Translations under genes and position numbers: made by a program
Shown: in pieces, positions 18,928 to 27,411 of the stretch
Position numbering within the stretch: position 1 is the stretch's first letter
Layout of the letters: the number at the start of each line of letters is the position of its first letter
Source of the DNA: Neolewinella marina
Lineage (GTDB): Bacteria; Bacteroidota; Bacteroidia; Chitinophagales; Saprospiraceae
Assembly: GCF_002631205.1 (NCBI RefSeq)
Contig: NZ_PDLO01000006.1
Span: forward strand, 62,001 to 126,000
Reading direction: 5' to 3'
DNA length: 64,000 nt
The notes under the pieces: generated by a model
The model's input: only the letters and a program-made list of their open reading frames with translations
Told to the model about the DNA's origin: nothing
The model's database searches: none

Positions 18928-20454
18928 ATGACAGAACGCAAGATTAAATCCGCACTCATCTCCGTCTACCACAAGGAAGGACTGGGCCCCATCATCGACG
19001 GCCTGGCCAAGATCGGAGCCACGATCTACAGCACCGGTGGCACCGAAACCTTCATCCGCGACCGCGGGGTGGACGTGACCCCGGTGGAGGAACTGACGGG
19101 CTACCCCTCCATCCTGGACGGGCGCGTGAAGACCCTCCACCCCAAGGTACACGGCGGCATCTTGGCGCGCCGGGAGGACAACCACCTGATGCAGCTCGCC
19201 CAGCTGGAGATCCCCGAGATCGACCTGGTCGTGGTAGACCTCTACCCCTTTGAGGAGACGGTGGCCAACACCGAGGAAGAAGACCTCATCATCGAGAAGA
19301 TCGACATCGGCGGCATTGCCCTGATCCGGGCGGCGGCCAAAAACTACCGCGACGTCATGATCGTACCCAGCCGCGAAGACTACGGTACCCTGCAGGAAAT
19401 CCTGGAAAAGCGCGAGGGCGTCTCCACCCTGGACGAGCGCCGCAAGCTGGCCCGCCGGGGCTTTGCCGTGAGCAGCCACTACGACACGGCCATCTTCAGC
19501 TACTTCAACGCCGACGGGGAACTGCCCGCCTTCAAGAAGAGCGAGATGAAGGCCAACCCCCTGCGCTACGGCGAGAACCCCCACCAGGAGGCCACCTACT
19601 TCGGCCGCCTGAAGGAGATGTTCACCAAGCTGAACGGCAAGGACCTGAGCTTCAACAACCTCGTCGACATCGACGCGGCCGTGGCCATCATGCGGGAGTT
19701 CGAAGACGCCGACCCGGCCTTCGTGATCCTGAAGCACACCAACGCCTGCGGCGTGGCCGTACGGCCCACCCAGCTGGAGGCCTGGAAAGACGCCCTGGCC
19801 GGCGACCCCGTTTCGGCCTTCGGTGGCATCCTGATCACCAACCAGCCGCTGGAACTGTCGGTCGCCCAGGAGATTGACCACCTCTTCTACGAGGTGCTCA
19901 TCGCCCCGGACTTCACCGACTCCGCCCTGGAGCTCCTCAGCAAGAAAAAGAACCGCGTACTGCTGCAGTACCACCACCTGCGGCAGCAGCCCCTGAGCTT
20001 CAAGAGCCTCCTCAACGGCGTCATCGTGCAGGATACCGACCTGCAGACGGAGAGCGCCGACCAGTTCACCGTGGTCACCGAGCGGCAGCCTACCGGCCGG
20101 GAGACCGCCGACCTGGTCTTCGCCAACAAGTGCGCCAAGCACCTGAAGTCGAACACCATCGCCCTGGTCCGCGACAACCAGCTCATCGGCATGGGCTGCG
20201 GGCAGACCAGCCGCGTGGACGCCCTCAAGCAGGCGATCACCAAGGCCAAGAACTTCGGCTTCGACCTCAAGGGGGCCGTCATGGCTTCCGACGCCTTCTT
20301 CCCCTTCTCGGACTGCGTGGAGATCGCGGCCGCGGCCGGCATCACCGCCGTGGTACAGCCCGGGGGCTCGATTCGCGACAAGGACAGCATCGCCGCAGCA
20401 AATACGGCCGATGTAGCCATGGTGACGACGGGTGTTCGGCATTTCCGCCACTAA
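18928..20454 (+). CDS. purH: Bifunctional AICAR transformylase / IMP cyclohydrolase
   Basis: A 508-residue cytoplasmic enzyme for the last two steps of purine synthesis: formyl transfer from 10-formyl-THF to AICAR, then ring closure to IMP. The N-terminal methylglyoxal-synthase-like cyclohydrolase domain shows ISVYHKEGL, YSTGGTETF and DGRVKTLHPKVHGG. The transformylase domain has LRYGENPHQEA, LKHTNACGVA, SDAFFPFSD, QPGGSIRD and the C-terminal TGVRHFRH. Length is normal. One variation is visible: the common KHxNPCG loop reads KHTNACG, a change also frequent in other members. It is followed after 80 bases by coaX. Confidence 0.97.
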   Translation: MTERKIKSALISVYHKEGLGPIIDGLAKIGATIYSTGGTETFIRDRGVDVTPVEELTGYPSILDGRVKTLHPKVHGGILARREDNHLMQLAQLEIPEIDLVVVDLYPFEETVANTEEEDLIIEKIDIGGIALIRAAAKNYRDVMIVPSREDYGTLQEILEKREGVSTLDERRKLARRGFAVSSHYDTAIFSYFNADGELPAFKKSEMKANPLRYGENPHQEATYFGRLKEMFTKLNGKDLSFNNLVDIDAAVAIMREFEDADPAFVILKHTNACGVAVRPTQLEAWKDALAGDPVSAFGGILITNQPLELSVAQEIDHLFYEVLIAPDFTDSALELLSKKKNRVLLQYHHLRQQPLSFKSLLNGVIVQDTDLQTESADQFTVVTERQPTGRETADLVFANKCAKHLKSNTIALVRDNQLIGMGCGQTSRVDALKQAITKAKNFGFDLKGAVMASDAFFPFSDCVEIAAAAGITAVVQPGGSIRDKDSIAAANTADVAMVTTGVRHFRH

Positions 20455-20534
20455 TCCAAAGCATCTATGCGGGAATTTAACTTCCACTTAAGAACCCCCA
20501 GCTATCCTTTCTGCGTCTTATAGCCGACTTTAAG

Positions 20535-21284
20535 ATGGGTACACCGAATCGAAGACTCATCGTCGACGTGGGCAACTCCGGCCTGAAGGCCGCCTGCTTC
20601 GAAGGTGACGAACTGCTGCCCCCCGTGGCCCGGCTTCCGGCCGGCGACTGGGGCGCGATCGATGCGATGGCAACCAACCTTGGGGTGAATTACATCATCT
20701 ATTCCACCGTGGCAAACGTGCCATCCGAACGGTGGACGGATAAGTGGAAACAGCAGGGACGCCAAGTGTATGCCCTCGACCGCAGTAAACCACTGCCCTT
20801 CGCCTCCGACTACCGGACGCCGGAGACCCTCGGACAGGACCGCATCGCGGCCGTGGCCGGGACCCTCGGCACCTGCACCACGGCGCGGCTGGTGGTCGAT
20901 GCGGGCAGCTGCGTGACCTACGACCTGGTAGATGCTACCGACCGCTACCGCGGCGGCAACATCAGCCCGGGCGTAAACATGCGGCTGCGCGCCATGCACG
21001 AGCAAACCGCCCGCCTGCCCCTCGTCAGCCCCGGTAAACCGGAAGGCGCGGTGGGCCGGAGCACGGGTGAGGCCCTGCAGCACGGCGGCCTGCTGGGGGT
21101 GGTGTACGAAGCCGAAGGCCTCTACCACCGACTGCTGGCCGACCACGGCGACCTGCAGCTCGTACTTACGGGCGGCGACGCCCCGCTGCTGCTGCCCTAC
21201 TTTTCCGTTCCCTGTGTACACTCCCCCAATTTGGTCCTGCGTGGACTCAATCAAATACTGTCAGCTTATGTCAACGCGTCTTAA
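20535..21284 (+). CDS. coaX: Type III pantothenate kinase
   Basis: A 249-residue member of the type III pantothenate kinases, which phosphorylate pantothenate in the first step of CoA synthesis. The ASKHA-fold motifs are visible: phosphate loop VDVGNSGLKAA (near residue 10), GQDRIAA, DAGSCVTYD (usual DAGTAxTxD) and GGNISPGVNMR. The C-terminus includes VLTGGDAPLLLPY. Its stop overlaps the start of the following outer-membrane protein gene by 17 bases, implying translational coupling, an arrangement I recall from other Bacteroidota. The start is the ATG giving MGTPNRRLIVDVG. Confidence 0.93.
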   Translation: MGTPNRRLIVDVGNSGLKAACFEGDELLPPVARLPAGDWGAIDAMATNLGVNYIIYSTVANVPSERWTDKWKQQGRQVYALDRSKPLPFASDYRTPETLGQDRIAAVAGTLGTCTTARLVVDAGSCVTYDLVDATDRYRGGNISPGVNMRLRAMHEQTARLPLVSPGKPEGAVGRSTGEALQHGGLLGVVYEAEGLYHRLLADHGDLQLVLTGGDAPLLLPYFSVPCVHSPNLVLRGLNQILSAYVNAS

Positions 21285-22656
21285 TTCTTCAAGTCTGCTC
21301 TCCCTTGCGCTGCTGCTGGGGCTGCTCGCCACCGGCGGCGTGGCTTTCGCCCAGGTGAGTTCGAGCACCGACTTCGTTGACATCCGCCCCAAGCAGAACA
21401 GTCCCCTGAGCCGCTTCGGCCTGGGCGACCCCATGGACCAGGTGCACGCCGCCGCGGCGGGCATGGGGGGCTTGCAAACGACCTACCAGGACGCCTACCA
21501 CCTGAACCTGCTGAACCCGGCCAGCCTGGCCAGCCTGCAGGCCACCAGCTTCGAGATCGGCCTCTACGGCCGGGCCTCCAGCCTCCAGGACGAAAGCGGA
21601 TCGGCCTCGACCTACCAGGGGAACCTGCGGTACCTGGCCCTGGGCTTCCCCCTGCGCAACCCCATCAACCTGAGCCTGGAGCGGCAGCTCAACTCCTGGA
21701 ACGGCGGCATGGCCTTCAGCCTGGCGCCCACCACCCTGGTCGGCTACGACCTGGAGCTCAAGGGATTCGACGAAGACGCCGGCCCCACCTCCAACAGCCT
21801 GAAGGGGACGGGCGGCGCCTACCGCTTCACCTGGTCGACCGCCCTGCGGTACCGCGGCCTGAGCGGCGGGGTCAACGTGAACTACAACTTCGGCAAGCTG
21901 ACCAACAGCCGCATCCTGATCTTCGACAGCATCCCCGAGGCCCTGGCCACGGAGTTCCTGGACGAGATCAGCCTGAGCGGCTTCAACCTCGGCTACGGGG
22001 TGCAGTACGCCTTCAACTTCACCGACCTCGACGAGGAAGGGGAGAAGGTGGCCAACGGCAAGCGCATCATCGTCGGAGCCAACGGCCGCCTCGGCGGCAC
22101 GGTGGATTCGGAGTCGAGCCTGCTGTTCCGCAAGTTCAGCCCCGGTGCCAACGTATCCGTCCGGGACACCGTGCGCTACGCCGAGGGCATCGCCGGTGAG
22201 GTGGACCTGCCGGCCAGTTACAACTTCGGGCTTGCCTACGAAGACGTGAACCGCCTCTACGTGGGTGCCGAGTACGGTCGTGAGGCCTACGGCAGCTACC
22301 GCAACACCGCCGAGCCGGAGACCCTGGCCGACGTAACGCGCATGGCCGTCGGGGTGGAGTACATACCGAACGCCACCTCCTACAACAACTACTGGAAGCG
22401 GGTGCGCTACCGCCTCGGTGCCCGCATGGAAGACGATCCGCGGGTCATCAACGGGGTGCAGGCACGGCGCAACGCCATCACCCTCGGAGCGGGTTTACCG
22501 ATACAATTGCCCCGACAGCAGGTCTCTTTTCTTGATGTTGCCGTCGAATATGGTAAATTTGGGGTCCCTGACATCCTGGATGAGGCCTATGTACAACTTA
22601 CGCTGGGATTCAGTCTGAACGACAACTCCTGGTTCTTTAAACGCAAACTCAATTAA
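21268..22656 (+). CDS. Outer-membrane beta-barrel protein
   Basis: The product is 462 residues from the ATG at 21268, inside the end of coaX; the frame is open further upstream but only shadows coaX. A signal peptide (about 1-29, ending AFAQ) precedes alternating hydrophobic strands with aromatic ends, e.g. SFEIGLYGRASSL, YRFTWSTALRYRGLSGGVNVNYNFG, INLSLERQLNSWNGGMAFSLAP, and a C-terminal strand pair VQLTLGFSLNDNSWF. A phrase near the N-terminus (SPLSRFGLGDP...NLLNPASLASL) is typical of FadL-like barrels of this phylum. Function is unknown; transport of hydrophobic compounds is possible. It sits between coaX and a secreted TPR gene with only seven bases to the latter. Confidence 0.85.
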   Translation: MSTRLNSSSLLSLALLLGLLATGGVAFAQVSSSTDFVDIRPKQNSPLSRFGLGDPMDQVHAAAAGMGGLQTTYQDAYHLNLLNPASLASLQATSFEIGLYGRASSLQDESGSASTYQGNLRYLALGFPLRNPINLSLERQLNSWNGGMAFSLAPTTLVGYDLELKGFDEDAGPTSNSLKGTGGAYRFTWSTALRYRGLSGGVNVNYNFGKLTNSRILIFDSIPEALATEFLDEISLSGFNLGYGVQYAFNFTDLDEEGEKVANGKRIIVGANGRLGGTVDSESSLLFRKFSPGANVSVRDTVRYAEGIAGEVDLPASYNFGLAYEDVNRLYVGAEYGREAYGSYRNTAEPETLADVTRMAVGVEYIPNATSYNNYWKRVRYRLGARMEDDPRVINGVQARRNAITLGAGLPIQLPRQQVSFLDVAVEYGKFGVPDILDEAYVQLTLGFSLNDNSWFFKRKLN

Positions 22657-22663
22657 ACCAAAT

Positions 22664-24061
22664 ATGCAAACGATCATCCGCACCCTCGCGCTGATGCTGG
22701 TATTCTGCGGCTCCGTTTCCGTGGCCACCGCCCAGTGTGTGACCTGGGTGGACTCTCCGCAGAAGGAGCAGGCCGAAAATGCCCACGTAGCTTACCGTAA
22801 CCTCGTAAAGAGCATGACGGCCGAGGACCTGGCCGCCCTGCCCGAGGCGGAATTTAACGATGCATTCAAAAACTGGAAGAAGGCGTACGACATCGCTCCC
22901 GCCGCCGACGGCAACCGTCCCTTCCACTACCGGGATGGTCGTATGTTCTACAAGGCACTCCGCCAGAAGGCCACCGACGAGGCCAAGAAGAAGGAGTACA
23001 CCGATATGATCTTCAAGCTGTACGACCAGGAGCTGGAGTGCTACCCCAAGTACGAAGCCTTCCTGCTGGGCCGCAAGGGCTCCGACATGTTCTACCTGTC
23101 CGGATACAGCGAGGACGCCATCACCGTGCTCGAGAAAGCCATTGAGTCGGGCGGCAACGAGACCGAGTACGTGGTTCTGGCCCCCCTCGGCAAGCTGCTG
23201 AACTACTACTTCAAGGAGGACGTCATTGACAACGCCCGCGTTCGGGAGCTGTACGACAAGGCCGTCAAGGTAGCCGACTACAACATCGAGAACAACGCCA
23301 CCTACTCCACCTACTACCAGGCCGGCAAGGACAACCTGGAGTCGGACATCCTGGAGTTCGCCGACGAGATCTTCGACTGTGCCTACTTCAAGGACCTGCT
23401 GCTCCCCAAAGTGGAGGAGAACCGCGACAGCCTCGACATCCTGAAGTACATCGTGACCAAGCTGAAGGCCCAGGGCTGTGACAGTACCGACGCCGACGTA
23501 GCCCGCGTACAGGGCATCTACGACGCCCTCTACGCCGAAAAGGCCGAGGAGTACGAAGCCGAGCGGATCCGTCTGAACCCCGCCTACGGTGCCTCGGTAG
23601 CCTACGAGGAGGGTCGCTTCAGCGAAGCCGTGAACCTCTACGAGCAGGCCATTGACAAGACCGACGACAACGAGAGAAAGGCCCAGTACGCCTACCAAAT
23701 TGCCCAGATCCAGCTTGGCAAACTCGGTCAGTACGGCAGCGCCCGGCAGAACGCCAACCGCGCCGCCCAGTACAACTCCGGCTGGGGCAAGCCCTACATC
23801 CTGATCGGCGACATCTACGGCCGGATGAGCAGCGGCTGCGGCGACGCCTGGGAACAGCGCCTCGCGGTGCTGGCCGCCATCGACAAGTACAACTACGCCA
23901 AGAGCATCGACTCTGAAGTAGCCAGCGACGCCAACCGCCGCATCGCCAACTACCGCAGCTCGATGCCCATCCGCTCCGAAGCCTTCCAGCGCGGACTGGA
24001 AGAAGGCGCCCGCCTCTCCGTAGGCTGTGGAATCGGGGAAACCGTTACCCTGCGGTTCTAA
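22664..24061 (+). CDS. Secreted tetratricopeptide-repeat protein
   Basis: A 465-residue protein with a signal peptide (about 1-23, ending ATAQ). The rest is mostly helical with TPR-like units, clearest at GYSEDAITVLEKAIESG, EEGRFSEAVNLYEQAIDKT and LGQYGSARQNANRAAQYNSGW. The C-terminus ends CGIGETVTLRF, a tail found in many related exported TPR proteins of Bacteroidota and probably packed against the solenoid. It is the last gene of the likely coaX-barrel-TPR operon, seven bases after the barrel gene, and is followed by a strong terminator. A scaffold role in the periplasm for the neighbouring barrel is inference. Confidence 0.88.
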   Translation: MQTIIRTLALMLVFCGSVSVATAQCVTWVDSPQKEQAENAHVAYRNLVKSMTAEDLAALPEAEFNDAFKNWKKAYDIAPAADGNRPFHYRDGRMFYKALRQKATDEAKKKEYTDMIFKLYDQELECYPKYEAFLLGRKGSDMFYLSGYSEDAITVLEKAIESGGNETEYVVLAPLGKLLNYYFKEDVIDNARVRELYDKAVKVADYNIENNATYSTYYQAGKDNLESDILEFADEIFDCAYFKDLLLPKVEENRDSLDILKYIVTKLKAQGCDSTDADVARVQGIYDALYAEKAEEYEAERIRLNPAYGASVAYEEGRFSEAVNLYEQAIDKTDDNERKAQYAYQIAQIQLGKLGQYGSARQNANRAAQYNSGWGKPYILIGDIYGRMSSGCGDAWEQRLAVLAAIDKYNYAKSIDSEVASDANRRIANYRSSMPIRSEAFQRGLEEGARLSVGCGIGETVTLRF

Positions 24062-24082
24062 GCGAACCAACGCCTCTTGCCG

Positions 24083-24124
24083 CGATGCCCGTCCGACAAC
24101 CCGTCGGCCGGGCATCGTCGTTTT
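24083..24124 (+). terminator. Rho-independent terminator after the TPR gene
   Basis: CGATGCCCG (24083-24091) pairs with CGGGCATCG (24109-24117); a TTTT run follows at 24121. The loop contains a further CCGAC/GTCGG pair. Confidence 0.8.
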
Positions 24125-24243
24125 GGGCCCCGGCACCCGCGCTCCGCCGCAAAAGCGGTAAATAGTCGATAAATTGAGGAGACTCGTCGAGGACGGAAAA
24201 CCATGCGCCCCCGGCGGGCCTTTTTACACCCGAACAGGATCGT

Positions 24244-24251
24244 TATCTTTG
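24244..24251 (+). promoter_or_regulatory. -7 promoter box of the coiled-coil membrane protein gene
   Basis: TATCTTTG matches TAnnTTTG. A T-run (24221-24225) lies 18 bases upstream in the -33 position. The ATG is about 30 bases downstream. Confidence 0.5.
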
Positions 24252-24280
24252 GTAACGGCCCCAATAAATGATACCGGATT

Positions 24281-25306
24281 ATGGATGCACCGCAGATGAA
24301 ACCGAAGTCTTTTTGGCAGCGCCCCGAGGGGGTGACCGGCCTGCTTTTCCTGGTAGCCCTGGTGGGTGTACTGGGCTTTGTGCTGGTTTCCTTCGGCTCG
24401 GCCATCCTGAGCTTCATCAGTACCACCATCGGACTGGTGGTGGCGGGCCTGATCCTGCTGGCCATCCTGTACATGGTCTTCGACCCGAAGATGCGTAACC
24501 TCGTCTTCTACATGTACAAGAGCGTGATGCGGGCCATCACCGGGCTGTTCGTGCAGATCGACCCCATCGGGATCCTGAAGACCTACGTGGATGAGCTGCA
24601 GGGCAACCTGCGCAAGATGAACAAGCAGATCAGCCAGCTGCGCGCCCAGATGCACAAGCTCAAGGAGGTGATCGTGAACAACGAGCGCGAGATCAGCAGC
24701 AACCTGAAGATCGCCGGCAAGGCCAAGGAAACGAACAAGCGCAACGTGATGATCCTGAAGAGCCGCCGCGCCGGCCGCCTGAAGGACAGCAACATCAAGC
24801 TGGAGGAGCTCTACAAGAAAATGGAGGTGCTGTACCGCGTGCTCACCAAGATGTACGAAAACAGCGCCATCCTGGCCGAGGACATCCAGGACCAGGTAGC
24901 CGTAAAGGAGCAGGAGCGCAAGGCCATCCACGCCAGCCACGGCGCCATGCAGTCGGCCATGAGCATCATCCAGGGCGACCCCGACCAGCGCGCCATGTTC
25001 GATATGGCCATGGAGAACATCACCGAGGACGTAGCCAATAAGGTGGGGGAGATGGAGCGCTTTATGGAGGTATCGGCCAACTTCATGGACTCGGTCGACC
25101 TGCAGAACGGCGTCTTCGAGGAGGAAGGCCTCAACATGCTGGAGGAGTGGGAAAAGGAGTCGAACTCCCTCCTGCTCGGCGAGGAGAAGTCGAGCCTACT
25201 GCTGCAGGCCAACAACGACAGCGAGGTGCTGGACCTGGATGCTCCCATGCCGGAACGCGCTAAGAAAACGGGTGGGGCGAATCAGTATGATTCTTTTTTT
25301 AATTAG
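24281..25306 (+). CDS. Membrane-anchored coiled-coil protein, unknown
   Basis: A 341-residue protein with two hydrophobic segments near the N-terminus (TGLLFLVALVGVLGFVLVSF and STTIGLVVAGLILLAILYMVF), then a long charged, helical cytoplasmic part. Residues about 100-250 (ILKTYVDELQGNLRKMNKQI onward) are strongly coiled-coil and reminiscent of PspA/IM30-type membrane-remodelling proteins, but I cannot claim that family. The C-terminal 60 residues are acidic and probably disordered. A second in-frame ATG at 24296 (MKPKSFW) is possible. It has its own promoter box, and the repeat region follows directly after its stop. Function unknown. Confidence 0.7.
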   Translation: MDAPQMKPKSFWQRPEGVTGLLFLVALVGVLGFVLVSFGSAILSFISTTIGLVVAGLILLAILYMVFDPKMRNLVFYMYKSVMRAITGLFVQIDPIGILKTYVDELQGNLRKMNKQISQLRAQMHKLKEVIVNNEREISSNLKIAGKAKETNKRNVMILKSRRAGRLKDSNIKLEELYKKMEVLYRVLTKMYENSAILAEDIQDQVAVKEQERKAIHASHGAMQSAMSIIQGDPDQRAMFDMAMENITEDVANKVGEMERFMEVSANFMDSVDLQNGVFEEEGLNMLEEWEKESNSLLLGEEKSSLLLQANNDSEVLDLDAPMPERAKKTGGANQYDSFFN

Positions 25307-25489
25307 AGGCTGGTTGCTGGTTGCTGGTTGGCGTCCGGTGGATGGGTTTTCCTCCTTGCTGGTGGGATGATTTTCTGGTTATTTGGTTGCTGGTTCCTGG
25401 TTGGCGTCCGGTGGACGGGTTCTCCTCCTTGCTGGTGGAATGATTTTCTGGTTATTTGGTTGCTGGTTGCTGGTTGCTGGTTGGTGGCC

Positions 25490-25535
25490 GTCGTCTGACG
25501 AATTCCCGCAGCTTGCGCCGGGTTCGTCCGACGAC
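25490..25535. repeat. Hairpin element within the repeat region, copy 1
   Basis: GTCGTCTGACGAA (25490-25502) and TTCGTCCGACGAC (25523-25535) form a 13-base stem with one mismatch around a 20-base loop. Confidence 0.8.
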
Positions 25536-25781
25536 TGGTCTGAGGTTTTCGGGTTGCTGGTTGCTGGTTGGCGTCCGGTGGACGGGTTCTCCTCCTTGCT
25601 GGTAGAATGATTTTCTGGTTATTTGGTTGCTGGTTGCTGGTTTCTGGTTGGCGTCCGGTGGACGGGTTCTCCTCCTTGCTGGTGGAATGATTTTCTGGTT
25701 ATTTGGTTGCTGGTTGCTGGTTGCTGGCTGGTCCTCATAGCTGGTTTTAATTGCTGGTCAGCTGGTTGCTGGTTGGCGGCC

Positions 25782-25827
25782 GTCGTCTGACGAATTCCCG
25801 CAGCTTGCGCCGAGTTCGTCCGACGAC
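25782..25827. repeat. Hairpin element within the repeat region, copy 2
   Basis: The same stem, GTCGTCTGACGAA (25782-25794) with TTCGTCCGACGAC (25815-25827), and almost the same loop as at 25490-25535. Both copies are followed by TGGTCTGAGGTTTTCGGG. Confidence 0.8.
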
Positions 25828-26411
25828 TGGTCTGAGGTTTTCGGGTTGCTGGTTGCTGGTTGGCGTCCGGTGGACGGGTTCTCCTCCTTGCTGGTGGAGT
25901 GATTTTCTGGTCATTTGGTTGCTGGTTCGCTGGTTGTTCGGTAACTGGTTGCTGGTAACTGGTTGGCGGGTGTCCGCTTATTGTGTTCTGGTAATCGGTT
26001 GCAGATTGGTCTAGAGGCATAGCGATTGGGCGCTTGTCACTATTTGTCCGTTTTTTGGGGGCTGATCGGGGGGCTCAATGAATTTCAGTAATCCAGTTCA
26101 TGCGAGTGCCCCAACCATCATTCAGTAGAACCTAAAGGGCAAGTCCTAGCAACCAGAAACCAGAAACCAATCCAGCCCCCGGACAAACCTCGAGTAAGAC
26201 AAAGCATCAGTCGTAAAACGAACCAGCAACCAGCAACCAGACCAACCCCTGGACAAACCTCAAGCAAGACAAAGCATTAGCTGTACGGCGTACCAACAAC
26301 CAGAAACCTCAGACCAACCACTGTACAAACCTCAAGCAAGACAAAGCATTAGCTGTAAGACGAACCAGCAACCAGCAACCAGCAACCAACTAACCAGCAA
26401 CCAACTACCCC

Positions 26412-27401
26412 GTGCGGAGGCTCCCCCCCATCAGCTACGCGATCATTGCCTATATGCTACTGGCCTTTGGCTGGTGGTCCATCCTGTTGCTGCGCAAGAA
26501 CGAGGAGGCCCACGTGGCGCGGGTGGATAAGCTGGCCATTGAGCTGGCCGTACAGAAGCGTATTGATCAGCCGAGCGACTTCCGCCTGACGGAGAACTAC
26601 CGGCTGCTGACCGAGCGGTTCGAACGGCAACAGCGCATGATCCTGGGCGAGGCCCTGCTGCTGGTGCTGAGCCTGGCCGGCGGGATCTACCTCCTGTTCC
26701 GCAACCTGGGCAAGGAGATCAGCGCCGCCGAGCAGCAGCGCAACTTCCTGCTCAGCATCACCCACGAGCTGAAGTCGCCCCTCGCAGGCATCCGCCTCAT
26801 TCTGGAAACCTTCCAGCGCCGCCGCGAGCTCAAACCGGAGATCCAGCAGAAGTTGAGCACCAATGCCCTGGCGGAAACCGACCGCCTGACGGCCCTGGTG
26901 AATGACCTGCTGCTCAGCGCCAAGCTGGAGAGCATGTACCAGCTGAATCGGGAACCCATTGATTTCGGGGCCCTGGTTCAGGACGCCGCCGATCGGGTGG
27001 TGCTGAAGTATAAGGGAGCCAACGTACACGTCGACATCGAGCCCGACATCCCCCTGATCAGCGGCGACAAGCCCGGCCTGACCAGCGTGGTAGTGAACCT
27101 GCTGGAAAACGCGGCCAAATACAGCCAGCCCAACCCCGTGATCCACACCACCCTGCAGCGCGGGGGGGAGAGCGAGATCGTCTGGACGGTGATGGACAAC
27201 GGCAGCGGCATCCCCGACCGGGAAAAGAACCGCGTCTGGAACAAGTTCTACCGGGTCGGTAACGAGGATACCCGCACCACCAAGGGCACCGGCCTGGGCC
27301 TTTTCATCGTAAAGCAAATCATCGATAAACACGACGGACAGATCGAACTGACGGACAACCAGCCGCGCGGCACGGTGTTCCGGGTGTATCTCCCCGTCTA
27401 A
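26412..27401 (+). CDS. Sensor histidine kinase (no adjacent response regulator)
   Basis: A 329-residue inner-membrane kinase. Two membrane helices (about 8-27 and 78-97) enclose a short periplasmic segment of about 50 residues; there is no HAMP domain. The H-box SITHELKSPLAG has the phospho-acceptor His118. The ATPase domain has the N-box NLLENAAKYS, G1 DNGSGIPD, F-box KFYRVG and G2 GTGLGLF. The start codon appears to be GTG at 26412, directly after the repeat region. The next gene is gcvT, ten bases downstream, and no response regulator lies nearby, so the partner must be encoded elsewhere. The signal sensed is unknown. Confidence 0.9.
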   Translation: MRRLPPISYAIIAYMLLAFGWWSILLLRKNEEAHVARVDKLAIELAVQKRIDQPSDFRLTENYRLLTERFERQQRMILGEALLLVLSLAGGIYLLFRNLGKEISAAEQQRNFLLSITHELKSPLAGIRLILETFQRRRELKPEIQQKLSTNALAETDRLTALVNDLLLSAKLESMYQLNREPIDFGALVQDAADRVVLKYKGANVHVDIEPDIPLISGDKPGLTSVVVNLLENAAKYSQPNPVIHTTLQRGGESEIVWTVMDNGSGIPDREKNRVWNKFYRVGNEDTRTTKGTGLGLFIVKQIIDKHDGQIELTDNQPRGTVFRVYLPV

Positions 27402-27411
27402 CTTACCTTTC

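Larger units (their letters stand above)
25307..26411. repeat. 1.1-kb gene-free region of GGTTGCTGG / CCAGCAACC repeats
   Basis: From 25307 to about 25980 the plus strand repeats GGTTGCTGG, joined to a longer unit (GGCGTCCGGTGGACGGGTTC, then TCCTCCTTGCTGG, then ATTTTCTGGTTATTTGG) seen about five times. From about 26140 to 26400 the same motif appears in the opposite sense (ACCAGCAACCAGC), joined to three copies of a 70-72-base unit with AAGACAAAGCATTAGCTGTA (about 26183, 26253, 26325). A roughly 140-base stretch of unique sequence lies between. No credible gene is present; a 133-codon minus frame merely translates the repeat (NQQPAT...). The motif reappears at 46979-47130. Confidence 0.85.

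Noticed and set aside
25619-26020. 133-codon minus frame in the repeat region (NQQPAT-rich)
   Set aside because: It only translates the CCAGCAACC repeat.
27404-27411. -7-like word TACCTTTC before gcvT
   Set aside because: It abuts the ATG, so transcription would start inside the coding region; the gene is more likely read from upstream.
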